A DNA stretch of 64,000 bases, from NCBI RefSeq assembly GCF_002258785.1, contig NZ_NOYI01000024.1, positions 124,001 through 188,000 of the forward strand, given 5' to 3'. The notes under the pieces were generated by a model that worked only from the letters and a program-made list of their open reading frames with translations, did not search any database and was not told where the DNA came from. A program made the translations under genes and the position numbers. Source of the DNA: Rhodococcus sp. 06-235-1A. Lineage in GTDB: Bacteria; Actinomycetota; Actinomycetes; Mycobacteriales; Mycobacteriaceae. Shown here piece by piece: positions 52,387 through 60,724 of the stretch (the first letter of the stretch is position 1; the number at the start of each line of letters is the position of its first letter).

Positions 52387-53465
52387 GACGTAGCTCCTTC
52401 GAATCCGGCCTGGTACGAGGCGAACTTGGCCCGCTCGTCGTCGAGTAGGGGGTGTGGATCGGCATAGACGTTGTCGAACACCGACATCGCTTCCGGTTCG
52501 ACGGTCTCGAGACAACCGCGACGAAGCTCGGCGGCGACGTCGTCGGCGGTGCGCTTGACCGAGGCAGCGAACGCGTCGTCGAACACGCCGATTCGTCTGA
52601 GCAACTTCTCGATTCGGTCGATCGGATCCTTCGCGCGCCATTCGTCGTCGGTGGCACCCGAGCGGTATCGCGTCGGATCGTCGGATGTGGTGTGCGGGCC
52701 CATGCGGTAGGTGACGGCCTCGATGAGCGTCGGGCCGCTGCCTTCTCGGGCTCGAGCGAGGGCGGCTCTGGTCACGGCCAGGACGGCGAGAACGTCGTTG
52801 CCGTCGACGCGGATCGACGGGATTCCGTATCCCTCACCGCGGGCGGCGATCGTCGTCTTCGTCTGCACCGTGACCGGTTCGGAGATGGCCCACTGATTGT
52901 TCTGGCAGAAGAACACCACCGGCGCATGGAAACTGGCGGCGAACCCGAGCGCCTCGGAAATGTCGCCCTGGCTGGTTGCGCCGTCGCCGAAGTAGGTGAT
53001 GGCCGCGCCTTCGGCTCCCTCGAGCTGCATGCCGATGGCGTATCCGGTTGCGTGCAAGCCCTGCGATCCGACGATGATCGCCGGCGTGGTCATGCGGTAT
53101 TCGTACGGGTTCCAGCCCGAGAGGGTCGACCCGCGCCAGAAGCGCAGCATCCGGGTGGGATCGACGCCCCGGCAGTAGGCGACGCCGTGCTCTCGGTAGC
53201 TTGCGAACACGAAGTCCTCCGTGTCGAGCGCGCGTGCCGAGCCGACCTGCGCCGCTTCCTGCCCGAGCAACGGTGCCCACAACCCCAGTTCGCCCTGCCT
53301 CTGCAGCGCGGTGGCCTCGGAATCGATGCGCCGGACGACGACGAGATCGCGATACATCTCCATCATCGCGGCCGTGTCGATGTCGGCAACGAGAGGCGAA
53401 TAGGTCTCGTTGCGGACGACAGTTCCCGATTCCTTTATCAGCTGTACCAGCGAGGTGGTGTTCAT
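52383..53465 (-). CDS. bkdA: Branched-chain 2-oxoacid dehydrogenase E1 alpha
   Basis: 360 residues from ATG 53465. TPP-binding motif GDGATSQGDISEALG ending in FFCQNNQWAIS; the phosphorylation-loop region YRMGPHTTSDDPTRYR typical of BCKDH. First gene of bkdA-bkdB-bkdC-fused E1. A divergent Lrp gene 134 bases away and repeated TKCACAA boxes between them suggest amino-acid-responsive control. Confidence 0.93.
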   Translation of the reverse strand: MNTTSLVQLIKESGTVVRNETYSPLVADIDTAAMMEMYRDLVVVRRIDSEATALQRQGELGLWAPLLGQEAAQVGSARALDTEDFVFASYREHGVAYCRGVDPTRMLRFWRGSTLSGWNPYEYRMTTPAIIVGSQGLHATGYAIGMQLEGAEGAAITYFGDGATSQGDISEALGFAASFHAPVVFFCQNNQWAISEPVTVQTKTTIAARGEGYGIPSIRVDGNDVLAVLAVTRAALARAREGSGPTLIEAVTYRMGPHTTSDDPTRYRSGATDDEWRAKDPIDRIEKLLRRIGVFDDAFAASVKRTADDVAAELRRGCLETVEPEAMSVFDNVYADPHPLLDDERAKFASYQAGFEGATS

Positions 53466-53494
53466 GGTCGTGGCACTCTCCGTCGTGGTGTGAT

Positions 53495-53565
53495 GTCCTT
53501 CACAAGGACACCACCGACATCCAGAGTGCACAAGTGATGACTTCACAACTGCGCAGGCTGCACAA
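53495..53565. promoter_or_regulatory. Candidate Lrp/BkdR binding array
   Basis: Between bkdA and the divergent Lrp gene. The box T(T/G)CACAA occurs four times, at 53499, 53527, 53542 and 53559, spaced by 28, 15 and 17 bases; the first lies in the palindrome GTCCTT-CAC-AAGGAC. Repeated boxes on one face of DNA suit an Lrp-family regulator that binds cooperatively. Not verified. Confidence 0.45.
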
Positions 53566-53599
53566 TATTGGGTAACGACCGAGCTACAGAAAGTGCGCA

Positions 53600-54079
53600 A
53601 TGACCGATTTGGACAAGACCGACGCCAGACTCCTCCTCGCACTGTGCGCGAAGCCACGGGCCACCGGCGTCGAGCTCGCCACCACACTGGGGCTGTCCCG
53701 CAACACCGTCCAGGCGCGCCTCGGTCGGTGGGACGACAAGGGATCTCTCACCCCGATCGATCACCGCATCCCGCCCAAGTCGCTGGGACGCCCGCTGCAG
53801 GCGTTCGTCACCGCACAGGTCAACCAACACACGTTGTCGGCGGTCACCGAACACCTGCGGACCATCCCGGAGGTGCTGGAGGTGTTCGGCCTGTCCGGGG
53901 CCGCGGACATGCACATCCGCATCGCGGCCGTGGATGCCGACGACCTGTATCGCATCGCAGGCCTCATCCTCGATATCCCCGGCGTCGAGCGCACCAACAT
54001 GTCCATCGCGATGTCGGAGCTGATCCAGTACCGCACCAAGCCGTTGCTCGAACAGCTCGCCGAGGAAGGCCGACGCTGA
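53600..54079 (+). CDS. Lrp/AsnC-family regulator, BkdR-like
   Basis: 159 residues. N-terminal helix-turn-helix (LDKTDARLLLALCAKPRATG, LATTLGLSRNTVQARLGRWD), C-terminal RAM domain (VLEVFGLSGAADMHIRIAAV). Divergent from bkdA and followed by the amino-acid dehydrogenase gene, so it is the likely regulator of branched-chain amino-acid breakdown. Confidence 0.9.
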   Translation: MTDLDKTDARLLLALCAKPRATGVELATTLGLSRNTVQARLGRWDDKGSLTPIDHRIPPKSLGRPLQAFVTAQVNQHTLSAVTEHLRTIPEVLEVFGLSGAADMHIRIAAVDADDLYRIAGLILDIPGVERTNMSIAMSELIQYRTKPLLEQLAEEGRR

Positions 54080-54246
54080 GCAGCCAGACCAGCTCTACCG
54101 CACCGATTCCGCCGCCACCGTGCAACATGCATGATCTCGACAACGACGGTTGACCAGCGTGCACGTCCACGGCACTCTTCGACGGACATGTTCCCGGATA
54201 CCACCCATTTCCGGTACCGCCGCCTCATCACCGAAAGAGACCGCCT

Positions 54247-55362
54247 GTGTCCGTCGTTGCCGACCACCCCGCCGCATCGAACACCTCGTCCGATTACTTC
54301 CCCGCCGCGACCGGCGTCTTCGATCGTCCCGACATGCCGCGCGACTGCGCACACGAACGCGTCGTGTTCTGCCAGGACCCCGACACCGGTCTGCGCGCGA
54401 TCATCGCGGTCCACTCCACGACGCTAGGACCGGCGCTCGGCGGAACGCGCTTCTACCCCTACGCATCCGAGCAGGATGCATTGACCGATGTGTTGCGGCT
54501 CTCCCGCGGAATGACCTACAAGGCAGCCGTCGCGGGAGTCGATCTGGGCGGCGGCAAAGCCGTGATCATCGGCAACCCCAACACGATCAAGACCCCGACG
54601 CTGTTGAACGCGTACGGCCGGTTCGTCGAGTCGCTCGGTGGAACCTACGTCACCGCAGGCGATGTGGGCACCAACAGCGACGATCTCGACATCATCGCCG
54701 AGGAGACGGCGCACGTCGTCGGCAAGAACACCACCGCGGGCGGCACCGGAGACAGCGGCCCGCAGACCGCACTCGGGGTCTTCCTTTCACTCCGGGCAGC
54801 AGCCGAATCGGTCTGGGGCTCCGATGATCTGACCGCCAAGCGCGTCGGCGTCGAGGGTGCGGGCAAGGTGGGGTACAACCTCGTCGCACTGCTTCGTGAT
54901 GCCGGTGCCGAGGTGGTCGTCAGCGACTCGTACGTGCCCGCAGTCGATCGCATCGCCCTGGACTTCCCAGGGGTCACCATCGGATCCGACATCATCGGTG
55001 CCGACGTCGACGTCTACGCGCCGTGCGCCATGGGTGCCACTCTCGACGCCACCTCGGTGGCCCGGTTGTCGGCGTCCATCGTCTGCGGCGCGGCCAACAA
55101 TCAGCTGCTCACACCCGACGTCGAAGAGATGCTGGCTGCGCGGGGAATCGTGTGGGTACCCGACTACGTCGCCAACGCCGGCGGCCTGATCCAGGTGGAA
55201 GGCGAACTGCGCGGCAAGGATTCGGCTCAGGTGATGGCCACGATCGGGAAGATCCGCGACACCGTCACGGGCATCTTCGCCATCGCGCGCACGGAGGGCA
55301 TTCTGCTGGGAGCTGCCGCTGACCGTCTGGCCGAGAACCGAATCGCGGCTGCTCGGAGCTGA
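54247..55362 (+). CDS. vdh: Valine/leucine dehydrogenase (Glu/Leu/Phe/Val DH family)
   Basis: 371 residues from GTG 54247. Motifs: LGPALGGTRFYPYAS, catalytic Lys in VAGVDLGGGKAVIIGNP, TAGDVGTNSDDLDII, the NAD Rossmann motif VGVEGAGKVGYNL, and GAANNQLLTPDVEE. Deaminates branched-chain amino acids to the 2-keto acids used by the neighbouring Bkd complex. Phenylalanine dehydrogenase is the alternative, but context favours Val/Leu. Confidence 0.87.
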   Translation: MSVVADHPAASNTSSDYFPAATGVFDRPDMPRDCAHERVVFCQDPDTGLRAIIAVHSTTLGPALGGTRFYPYASEQDALTDVLRLSRGMTYKAAVAGVDLGGGKAVIIGNPNTIKTPTLLNAYGRFVESLGGTYVTAGDVGTNSDDLDIIAEETAHVVGKNTTAGGTGDSGPQTALGVFLSLRAAAESVWGSDDLTAKRVGVEGAGKVGYNLVALLRDAGAEVVVSDSYVPAVDRIALDFPGVTIGSDIIGADVDVYAPCAMGATLDATSVARLSASIVCGAANNQLLTPDVEEMLAARGIVWVPDYVANAGGLIQVEGELRGKDSAQVMATIGKIRDTVTGIFAIARTEGILLGAAADRLAENRIAAARS

Positions 55363-55455
55363 GTGGCGGTACGCATCGTTGGCTCCACTCCTGGCCGTGC
55401 ATCGGGGAAATCCCGCAAACACGGCCTGGAGTGGAGCGATACGTGCACCGCTACT
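55362..55455. repeat. Long imperfect palindrome between convergent vdh and gabD
   Basis: About 45-base arms around GGGGAAATCCC, with matching blocks GTGGCGGT / ACCGCTAC, CTCCACTC(C) / GGAGTGGAG, and GGCCGTG / CACGGCC. It runs from the vdh stop into the gabD stop codon. Most likely a large two-way terminator; it could also be the remnant of a small hairpin element. Confidence 0.6.
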
Positions 55456-56902
55456 GCAGCGCGATGTACTTGGTCTCGAGGTATTCCTCGATGCCTTCCG
55501 AACCACCCTCGCGTCCGAAACCCGATTCCTTGACGCCACCGAACGGGGCGGCCGCGTCGGAGATCGCACCACGATTGACCCCGACCATGCCGGTGTCCAG
55601 AGCCGCCGACACCCGCAGGGCCCGGTCGAGATTCTCGGTGAAGAAGTACGCCACCAACCCGTATCGGGTGTCGTTGGCCGCAGCGACGGCCTCGTCCTCG
55701 GTGTCGAACCCGATGATCGCCGCGACGGGTCCGAATATCTCGTCCTGCAACAGATTCGCGTCGGCCGGGATTCGATCGAGCACCGTCGGCGCGTAGAAGA
55801 ATCCGGGTCCATCCGGCGTCGTGCCTCCGGTACGCACCCGGGCACCCTTGGCCACCGCATCGTCGACCAGTGCGGTCACCGTTCTGCGCTGCTTGTCGTT
55901 GATGAGTGGCCCGATGTCGGTGCCCTCCCGATCACCCGGACCCACCGACAACGCCTCGATCCGCGCGGTCAGTTTCGTGGTGAATTCCTCGCGTACGGAG
56001 TTGGCGACATACAGACGGTTGGCCGCCGTGCATGCCTCGCCGCCGTTCCGCATCTTGGCCAGCATCGCTCCGTCGACAGCGGCGTCGATGTCCGCGTCGT
56101 CGAACACGATGAACGGGGCATTGCCGCCGAGCTCCATCGACGTCCGTAGCAAGCGGTCGGCTGCGTTGCGTACCAACAGCTTTCCCACTCCGGTGGATCC
56201 GGTGAACGTGATCTTCCTCAGCCTGGGGTCGTCCATCAGCGGTCCGGTGACGGCCGCAGCGTCGGAGGCCGGAAGGATCGAGAGCACACCGCTCGGCAAA
56301 CCGGCGTCGGCGAACACCTGCCCGAGAAGAAGCATCGTGAGCGGAGTGTCCTCGGCCGGCTTGACGATGACGGTGCATCCGGCAGCCAGAGCGGGCCCGA
56401 TCTTGCGCGTTCCCATGGCCAGAGGAAAGTTCCACGGGGTGATCGCCAGCACCGGGCCGACGGGCATCTTGGTCACCAGGATTCGGCCGTTTCCTGCCGG
56501 CGCGGGGGTGAACCGGCCGCCGATGCGGACGGCCTCTTCGCTGAACCAGCGCAGGAATTCGCCGCCGTAGTTCACTTCACCGCGGCTCTCCGCCAATGAC
56601 TTTCCCATTTCGAGAGTCATCAACAAAGCGAAGTCGTCCGCGCGCTCCTGCAGCAGGTCGAAGGCACGCCGCAGAATCTCGGCCCGCTCGCGGGGCGGCG
56701 TTGCCGCCCACTCCGGTTGGGCCGCGGCCGCCAGATCGAGCGCGGCGATGCCGTCTGCTGCGGTGGCGTCGGCGACCGTGGTCAGTTCCTCGCCGGTCGC
56801 CGGGTTCAGTACGGAGAACCGGGCACCCGAGGCCGACGGCGTCTGCGTGCCGCCGAGCCACAGGTCGGTGGGCAGCGAGGAAATCAGATCGTTCGATGAC
56901 AC
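55451..56902 (-). CDS. gabD: Succinate- (or glutarate-) semialdehyde dehydrogenase
   Basis: 483 residues from GTG 56902, one base after the gabT stop. Aldehyde dehydrogenase: ITPWNFPLAMGTRKIGPALA, FTGSTGVGKLL, catalytic Glu in MELGGNAPFIVF, catalytic Cys in NGGEACTAANRLYV, and C-terminal PFGGVKESGFGREGGSEGIE. Oxidises succinate semialdehyde from GABA, or glutarate semialdehyde from 5-aminovalerate. Second gene of the gabT-gabD operon. Confidence 0.92.
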   Translation of the reverse strand: MSSNDLISSLPTDLWLGGTQTPSASGARFSVLNPATGEELTTVADATAADGIAALDLAAAAQPEWAATPPRERAEILRRAFDLLQERADDFALLMTLEMGKSLAESRGEVNYGGEFLRWFSEEAVRIGGRFTPAPAGNGRILVTKMPVGPVLAITPWNFPLAMGTRKIGPALAAGCTVIVKPAEDTPLTMLLLGQVFADAGLPSGVLSILPASDAAAVTGPLMDDPRLRKITFTGSTGVGKLLVRNAADRLLRTSMELGGNAPFIVFDDADIDAAVDGAMLAKMRNGGEACTAANRLYVANSVREEFTTKLTARIEALSVGPGDREGTDIGPLINDKQRRTVTALVDDAVAKGARVRTGGTTPDGPGFFYAPTVLDRIPADANLLQDEIFGPVAAIIGFDTEDEAVAAANDTRYGLVAYFFTENLDRALRVSAALDTGMVGVNRGAISDAAAPFGGVKESGFGREGGSEGIEEYLETKYIALQ

Positions 56903-56903
56903 G

Positions 56904-58268
56904 TCAGATCCCCTGTGCCACAGCGCGAAGCGAGTGTTCGAGGACGGTGAGCGCGTCGGCCAGTAGCTCGTCGGAGATCACAAGGGGCGGCAGCAGGCGG
57001 ATGACGTTGCCGTAGGTACCGCAGGTCAGCACGATCACCCCTGCCTCGAGTGCCGCAGCCGCAACGGCTTTGGTGGCTTCCGGGTTGGGCTCGCGTCCAC
57101 CGGGTACGACCAGTTCGACGGCCAGCATCGCTCCGCGGCCACGCACGTCTCCGATGATGTCGAGCTCGGACGCCAACGCGTCGAGTCGCTCCGACACGAT
57201 GCGTTCGATATCGCGGGCTCGGGCGTTGAGGTCGAGCGTGTCCATCTGCTCGATCGACGCCAAGGCAGCGGCGCAGGCGACGGGGTTGCCGCCGTAGGTT
57301 CCACCGAGTCCACCGGGGTGCACGGCGTCGATGAGGTCGGCGCGGCCGGTGACCGCGGCCAGCGGCATGCCGCCTGCAATGCCCTTCGCCAGGGTGATCA
57401 GGTCCGGCACGACGCCCTCGTGCTCACTGGCGAACCAGGCACCTGTCCGGGTGAATCCGGACTGCACCTCGTCGGCGATGAAGACGACGTCGTTCTCGCG
57501 CGCCCAGTTCGCCAGTGCAGGCAGGAAGCCTTCGGCAGGCACGACGAAGCCGCCCTCACCTTGAATGGGCTCGATCAGGATGGCCGCGAGATTGCCTGCG
57601 CCGACCTGCTTTTCGATGACTGAGATCGCCCGGTCCGCAGCCTGGGCACCGGTGACCGAGGAACCGTCGGCGTTCAGACCTTCGCGGAACGGGTAGGACA
57701 TCGGGGCCCGGTAGACCTCGGGAGCGAACGGCCCGAACCCGCTCTTGTACGGCATCGACTTGGACGTCAGCGCCATCGTCAGATTGGTACGACCGTGGTA
57801 CGCGTGGTCGAACACGACGACAGCGGACTTTCCGGTTGCATGCCGCGCGATCTTGACGGCGTTCTCGACTGCCTCTGCACCGCTGTTGAACAGGACGGTG
57901 CGCTTGTCGTGGTCGCCCGGCGTGAGCTCGGCCAGCTTCTCGGCGACCGCGATGTAGCCCTCGTAAGGCGCGATCATGAAGCAGGTGTGCGTGAAATGCG
58001 CGACCTGATCCTGCACAGCGGCAACGACTGCCGGGTTGGATGCGCCGACTGTCGTCACCGCGATTCCGGCTCCGAGGTCGATCAGCGAATTACCGTCCAC
58101 ATCGACCACCACGCCACCGTCGGCATCGGCCACGTACACCGGCAACGTCGACGCAACGCCTGCACCGACGACGGCCTTGCGGCGCTGCGCCAACGCCGCC
58201 GACTTCGGCCCGGGGAAGGCGGTGACGATCTTGCGCTCCTGCGGAAGTCGGTACTCGATCGAGGCCAT
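56904..58268 (-). CDS. gabT: 4-aminobutyrate (or 5-aminovalerate) aminotransferase
   Basis: 454 residues. Class III aminotransferase: GAGIAVTTVGASNPAVVAAV, NSGAEAVENAVKIARHATGK, DHAYHGRTNLTMALTSK, VFIADEVQSGFTRTG, and the PLP Lys in ITLAKGIAGGMPLAAVTG. Coupled to gabD and divergent from a PucR-type regulator. GabT of this type accepts GABA and 5-aminovalerate, so it can serve either nearby monooxygenase route. Confidence 0.93.
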   Translation of the reverse strand: MASIEYRLPQERKIVTAFPGPKSAALAQRRKAVVGAGVASTLPVYVADADGGVVVDVDGNSLIDLGAGIAVTTVGASNPAVVAAVQDQVAHFTHTCFMIAPYEGYIAVAEKLAELTPGDHDKRTVLFNSGAEAVENAVKIARHATGKSAVVVFDHAYHGRTNLTMALTSKSMPYKSGFGPFAPEVYRAPMSYPFREGLNADGSSVTGAQAADRAISVIEKQVGAGNLAAILIEPIQGEGGFVVPAEGFLPALANWARENDVVFIADEVQSGFTRTGAWFASEHEGVVPDLITLAKGIAGGMPLAAVTGRADLIDAVHPGGLGGTYGGNPVACAAALASIEQMDTLDLNARARDIERIVSERLDALASELDIIGDVRGRGAMLAVELVVPGGREPNPEATKAVAAAALEAGVIVLTCGTYGNVIRLLPPLVISDELLADALTVLEHSLRAVAQGI

Positions 58269-58398
58269 GGTCGTACCTTTCGTATGGGCTGGTTCAGCAA
58301 GTATGCGGCCGGTCGACCGCCCGAGACCGCTGCCAATTCGTCCACTCGAAGGGCATATTGCACTCCATTTCGTCGACCCGGGGTTTACAGTTCGACGG

Positions 58399-59895
58399 GT
58401 GAGCGTGCAGATGTCCTGGCTGCTGAGGCAACGACACCTTCGACTGAGTCATCGCGGAGGACCCGAACGCAGCGCCGTGCCCATCGTCTTCGCACAGGCG
58501 ACCGAACTCACCGACCCCAGCCCGTGGCTGTCGGGCGGTGAGTTGATTCTGACGACCGGGCTGGGCTTCGACTCCGACGGCCCCGCGCTCGGCACCTACG
58601 TCCGCACCCTGGCCGCCGCCGGTGTCGCCTGCCTCGGTTTCGGAGTCGGACTGTCCCACAGCACAATTCCACGTCATATCCTCGAGGCCGCCGAGGAAGT
58701 CGGACTTCCCGTCGTGGAGGTCCCCTACGACATTCCGTTCGCCGCCGTCATTCGCGCGGTCGTGAAGCGAATCTCCGAGCAGGAGTACGAGCAGGTCGTT
58801 CGCGCTGCGTCGGTGCAGAACCGGATCACTCGGGCAGCGCTGCACGGCGGCGTCGACGCGATCGTCCGCGAACTCGCCGTTGCCACGTCGACATCGGTGG
58901 CACTGATCGGCAGGCGCACCGAGTCGTTTCATCCCGCAGATGCGTCCGACCTCGTCGAGCAGGCCCGCGAGATCGCCCGCAGCATCCGGCCGTCGTCCGC
59001 TCCCGCCACCGTGTCGGCGAGCGAACCGGGGCGCACCGTGACCCTGCATTCGGTTGCGATCACCGGTGGGGCTCCGACCTTCCTGGCCATCCGCACCACA
59101 GGGCCGATGACCGGGGTCGAGCAGATCTTGCTGGGACACGCGGTATCGCTGGTGACACTCGAGCTCGAGAAGCCGGCACGACTGCGCGCCGAGCAGTCCA
59201 GGCTCAACACCCTCGCGCTCGGGTTGTTGCTGGACGGGCATCTGCCGTCGTCCGCCGACACAGCCCTACCGAGCTATCTCGCCGATGCCGCCGACGACGA
59301 CTCCCACATCAGGGTTGCGGTGATCCGCGGACCGTCCGAGCGCATCGCCGACGCGGTCGATGCCGAGTCCCGACTCCGCGCGCTGCCCACCTACGCCCGT
59401 CGCACCGACACAGGCTGTGAACTACTGCTACGCGGCTCCGACGACACCCGGTTCGTTGCCCACCTCGTCGATTCACTTCCACGGTCGACGTGCGCCGGCA
59501 TCAGTTCGCGCCTGCACATCGGCGAGTCGCCTACGGCGCTGCGGCAAGCCACACTCGCATGCGCCGCAGCGGGTCCTCACGACCGGATCGTCGAATTCAC
59601 CGGGTCGATGCTGCTGGCCTCCGAACCGGTACAGGAGTCGTTGCGCGCCATGGCTGCAGTAACCATCGCGGTACTGGCCGAGTACGACCGCACCCATTCC
59701 GCCGATCTGGTGGGATCACTGCGGGCTTTCCTCGAAGCGAACGGACATTGGGAAACCGCTGCGGCGCACCTGTCCGTTCATCGTCACACATTGCGAAACC
59801 GGATCACGCGGTGCGAGGACTTGCTCGCGGTGGATCTGACGTCGGCGCGGGTGCGGGCGGAATTGTTGCTCTCGTTGCTCGCCGCGACAACGTGA
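58399..59895 (+). CDS. PucR-family regulator, GabR-like
   Basis: About 498 residues from GTG 58399; the open frame upstream (ATG 58303) is not needed for the family. N-terminal PucR domain (WLLRQRHLRLSHRGGPE, LTDPSPWLSGGELILTTGLG), middle region, and a C-terminal PucR helix-turn-helix (AAAHLSVHRHTLRNRITRCE). Divergent from gabT; members next to gabT/gabD activate them with GABA-pathway intermediates. A TACAGT at 58386-58391 about seven bases before the GTG could be a -10 of a leaderless transcript. Confidence 0.85.
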   Translation: MSVQMSWLLRQRHLRLSHRGGPERSAVPIVFAQATELTDPSPWLSGGELILTTGLGFDSDGPALGTYVRTLAAAGVACLGFGVGLSHSTIPRHILEAAEEVGLPVVEVPYDIPFAAVIRAVVKRISEQEYEQVVRAASVQNRITRAALHGGVDAIVRELAVATSTSVALIGRRTESFHPADASDLVEQAREIARSIRPSSAPATVSASEPGRTVTLHSVAITGGAPTFLAIRTTGPMTGVEQILLGHAVSLVTLELEKPARLRAEQSRLNTLALGLLLDGHLPSSADTALPSYLADAADDDSHIRVAVIRGPSERIADAVDAESRLRALPTYARRTDTGCELLLRGSDDTRFVAHLVDSLPRSTCAGISSRLHIGESPTALRQATLACAAAGPHDRIVEFTGSMLLASEPVQESLRAMAAVTIAVLAEYDRTHSADLVGSLRAFLEANGHWETAAAHLSVHRHTLRNRITRCEDLLAVDLTSARVRAELLLSLLAATT

Positions 59896-59932
59896 ACAAC
59901 GTGAATATCGGTGATCGTGTGAGGATTTCTCG

Positions 59933-60724
59933 ATGACCACGCCACGTCCTGAACCCCACATCGCCGTCGCAACCGCGAAATCGGTCCGGCTCGGGGTACT
60001 CCTGGCCGCCGTCGGGGGGTTCCTCGACGCCTACACCTACGTCACCCGCGGAGGCGTGTTCGCGGGTGCCCAGACCGGCAACGTGGTGCTGCTCGGCGTC
60101 GATATCGCCGGCGGGCGGTGGGTCGAGGCGCTCGCGTTTCTGCCACCGTTGGCGGCCTTCGTGCTCGGCGTCGCGACAGCGGAGTTCATCGCATTGCCCG
60201 CGGTGGCGAAGATCGTGCGACGACCGGTACGCGCAGTACTCGTGTTCGAGATACTCGTGGTCCTGGTCGTCGGGTTGCTCCCGGCAACCGTGCCCGACGC
60301 CGTCGTCTCGGTGATTCTCGCGCACGTGGCCGGCGTACAGGTGACGACCTTTCGCGTGCTGGTGGATTCGCCGTTCAACACCACGATGACCACCGGGAAT
60401 CTCCGCAGCATGGCGATGGCCGCCTTCCATCGCATCGTCGAACACGATCGCGAGGCGGGGACGCGTGCACGACGGTTCGGCGCGGTGATTTCCGGGTTCC
60501 TCGGTGGGGCGCTGCTGGGCGCAGCGGCGGTCGAGCTGTTCGGACTGCGAGCGATCTGGGTCGTGGCCCTGATGCTGACGATTGCGCTGGCACTGTTCGT
60601 GTTCGACGAGCGCGCGCCCCGGTCGTTCAATCCGAAGTTTCAGTCGCCCAACCGAAGCGGAGCGATGGACTCGAACACGTCCCCCGGTCCTGGATTGCCC
60701 TCGGCGGACGAACCGCCCAAGTGA
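59933..60724 (+). CDS. DUF1275 (YoaK) membrane protein
   Basis: 263 residues with six or seven hydrophobic segments and the DUF1275 signature GGFLDAYTYVTRGGVFAGAQ, then MTTGNLRSMAMAAF. Function unknown. The C-terminal ~28 residues are polar and lie antisense over the 3' end of the convergent monooxygenase gene (85-base overlap). Directly follows the PucR gene by 37 bases. Confidence 0.88.
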   Translation: MTTPRPEPHIAVATAKSVRLGVLLAAVGGFLDAYTYVTRGGVFAGAQTGNVVLLGVDIAGGRWVEALAFLPPLAAFVLGVATAEFIALPAVAKIVRRPVRAVLVFEILVVLVVGLLPATVPDAVVSVILAHVAGVQVTTFRVLVDSPFNTTMTTGNLRSMAMAAFHRIVEHDREAGTRARRFGAVISGFLGGALLGAAAVELFGLRAIWVVALMLTIALALFVFDERAPRSFNPKFQSPNRSGAMDSNTSPGPGLPSADEPPK

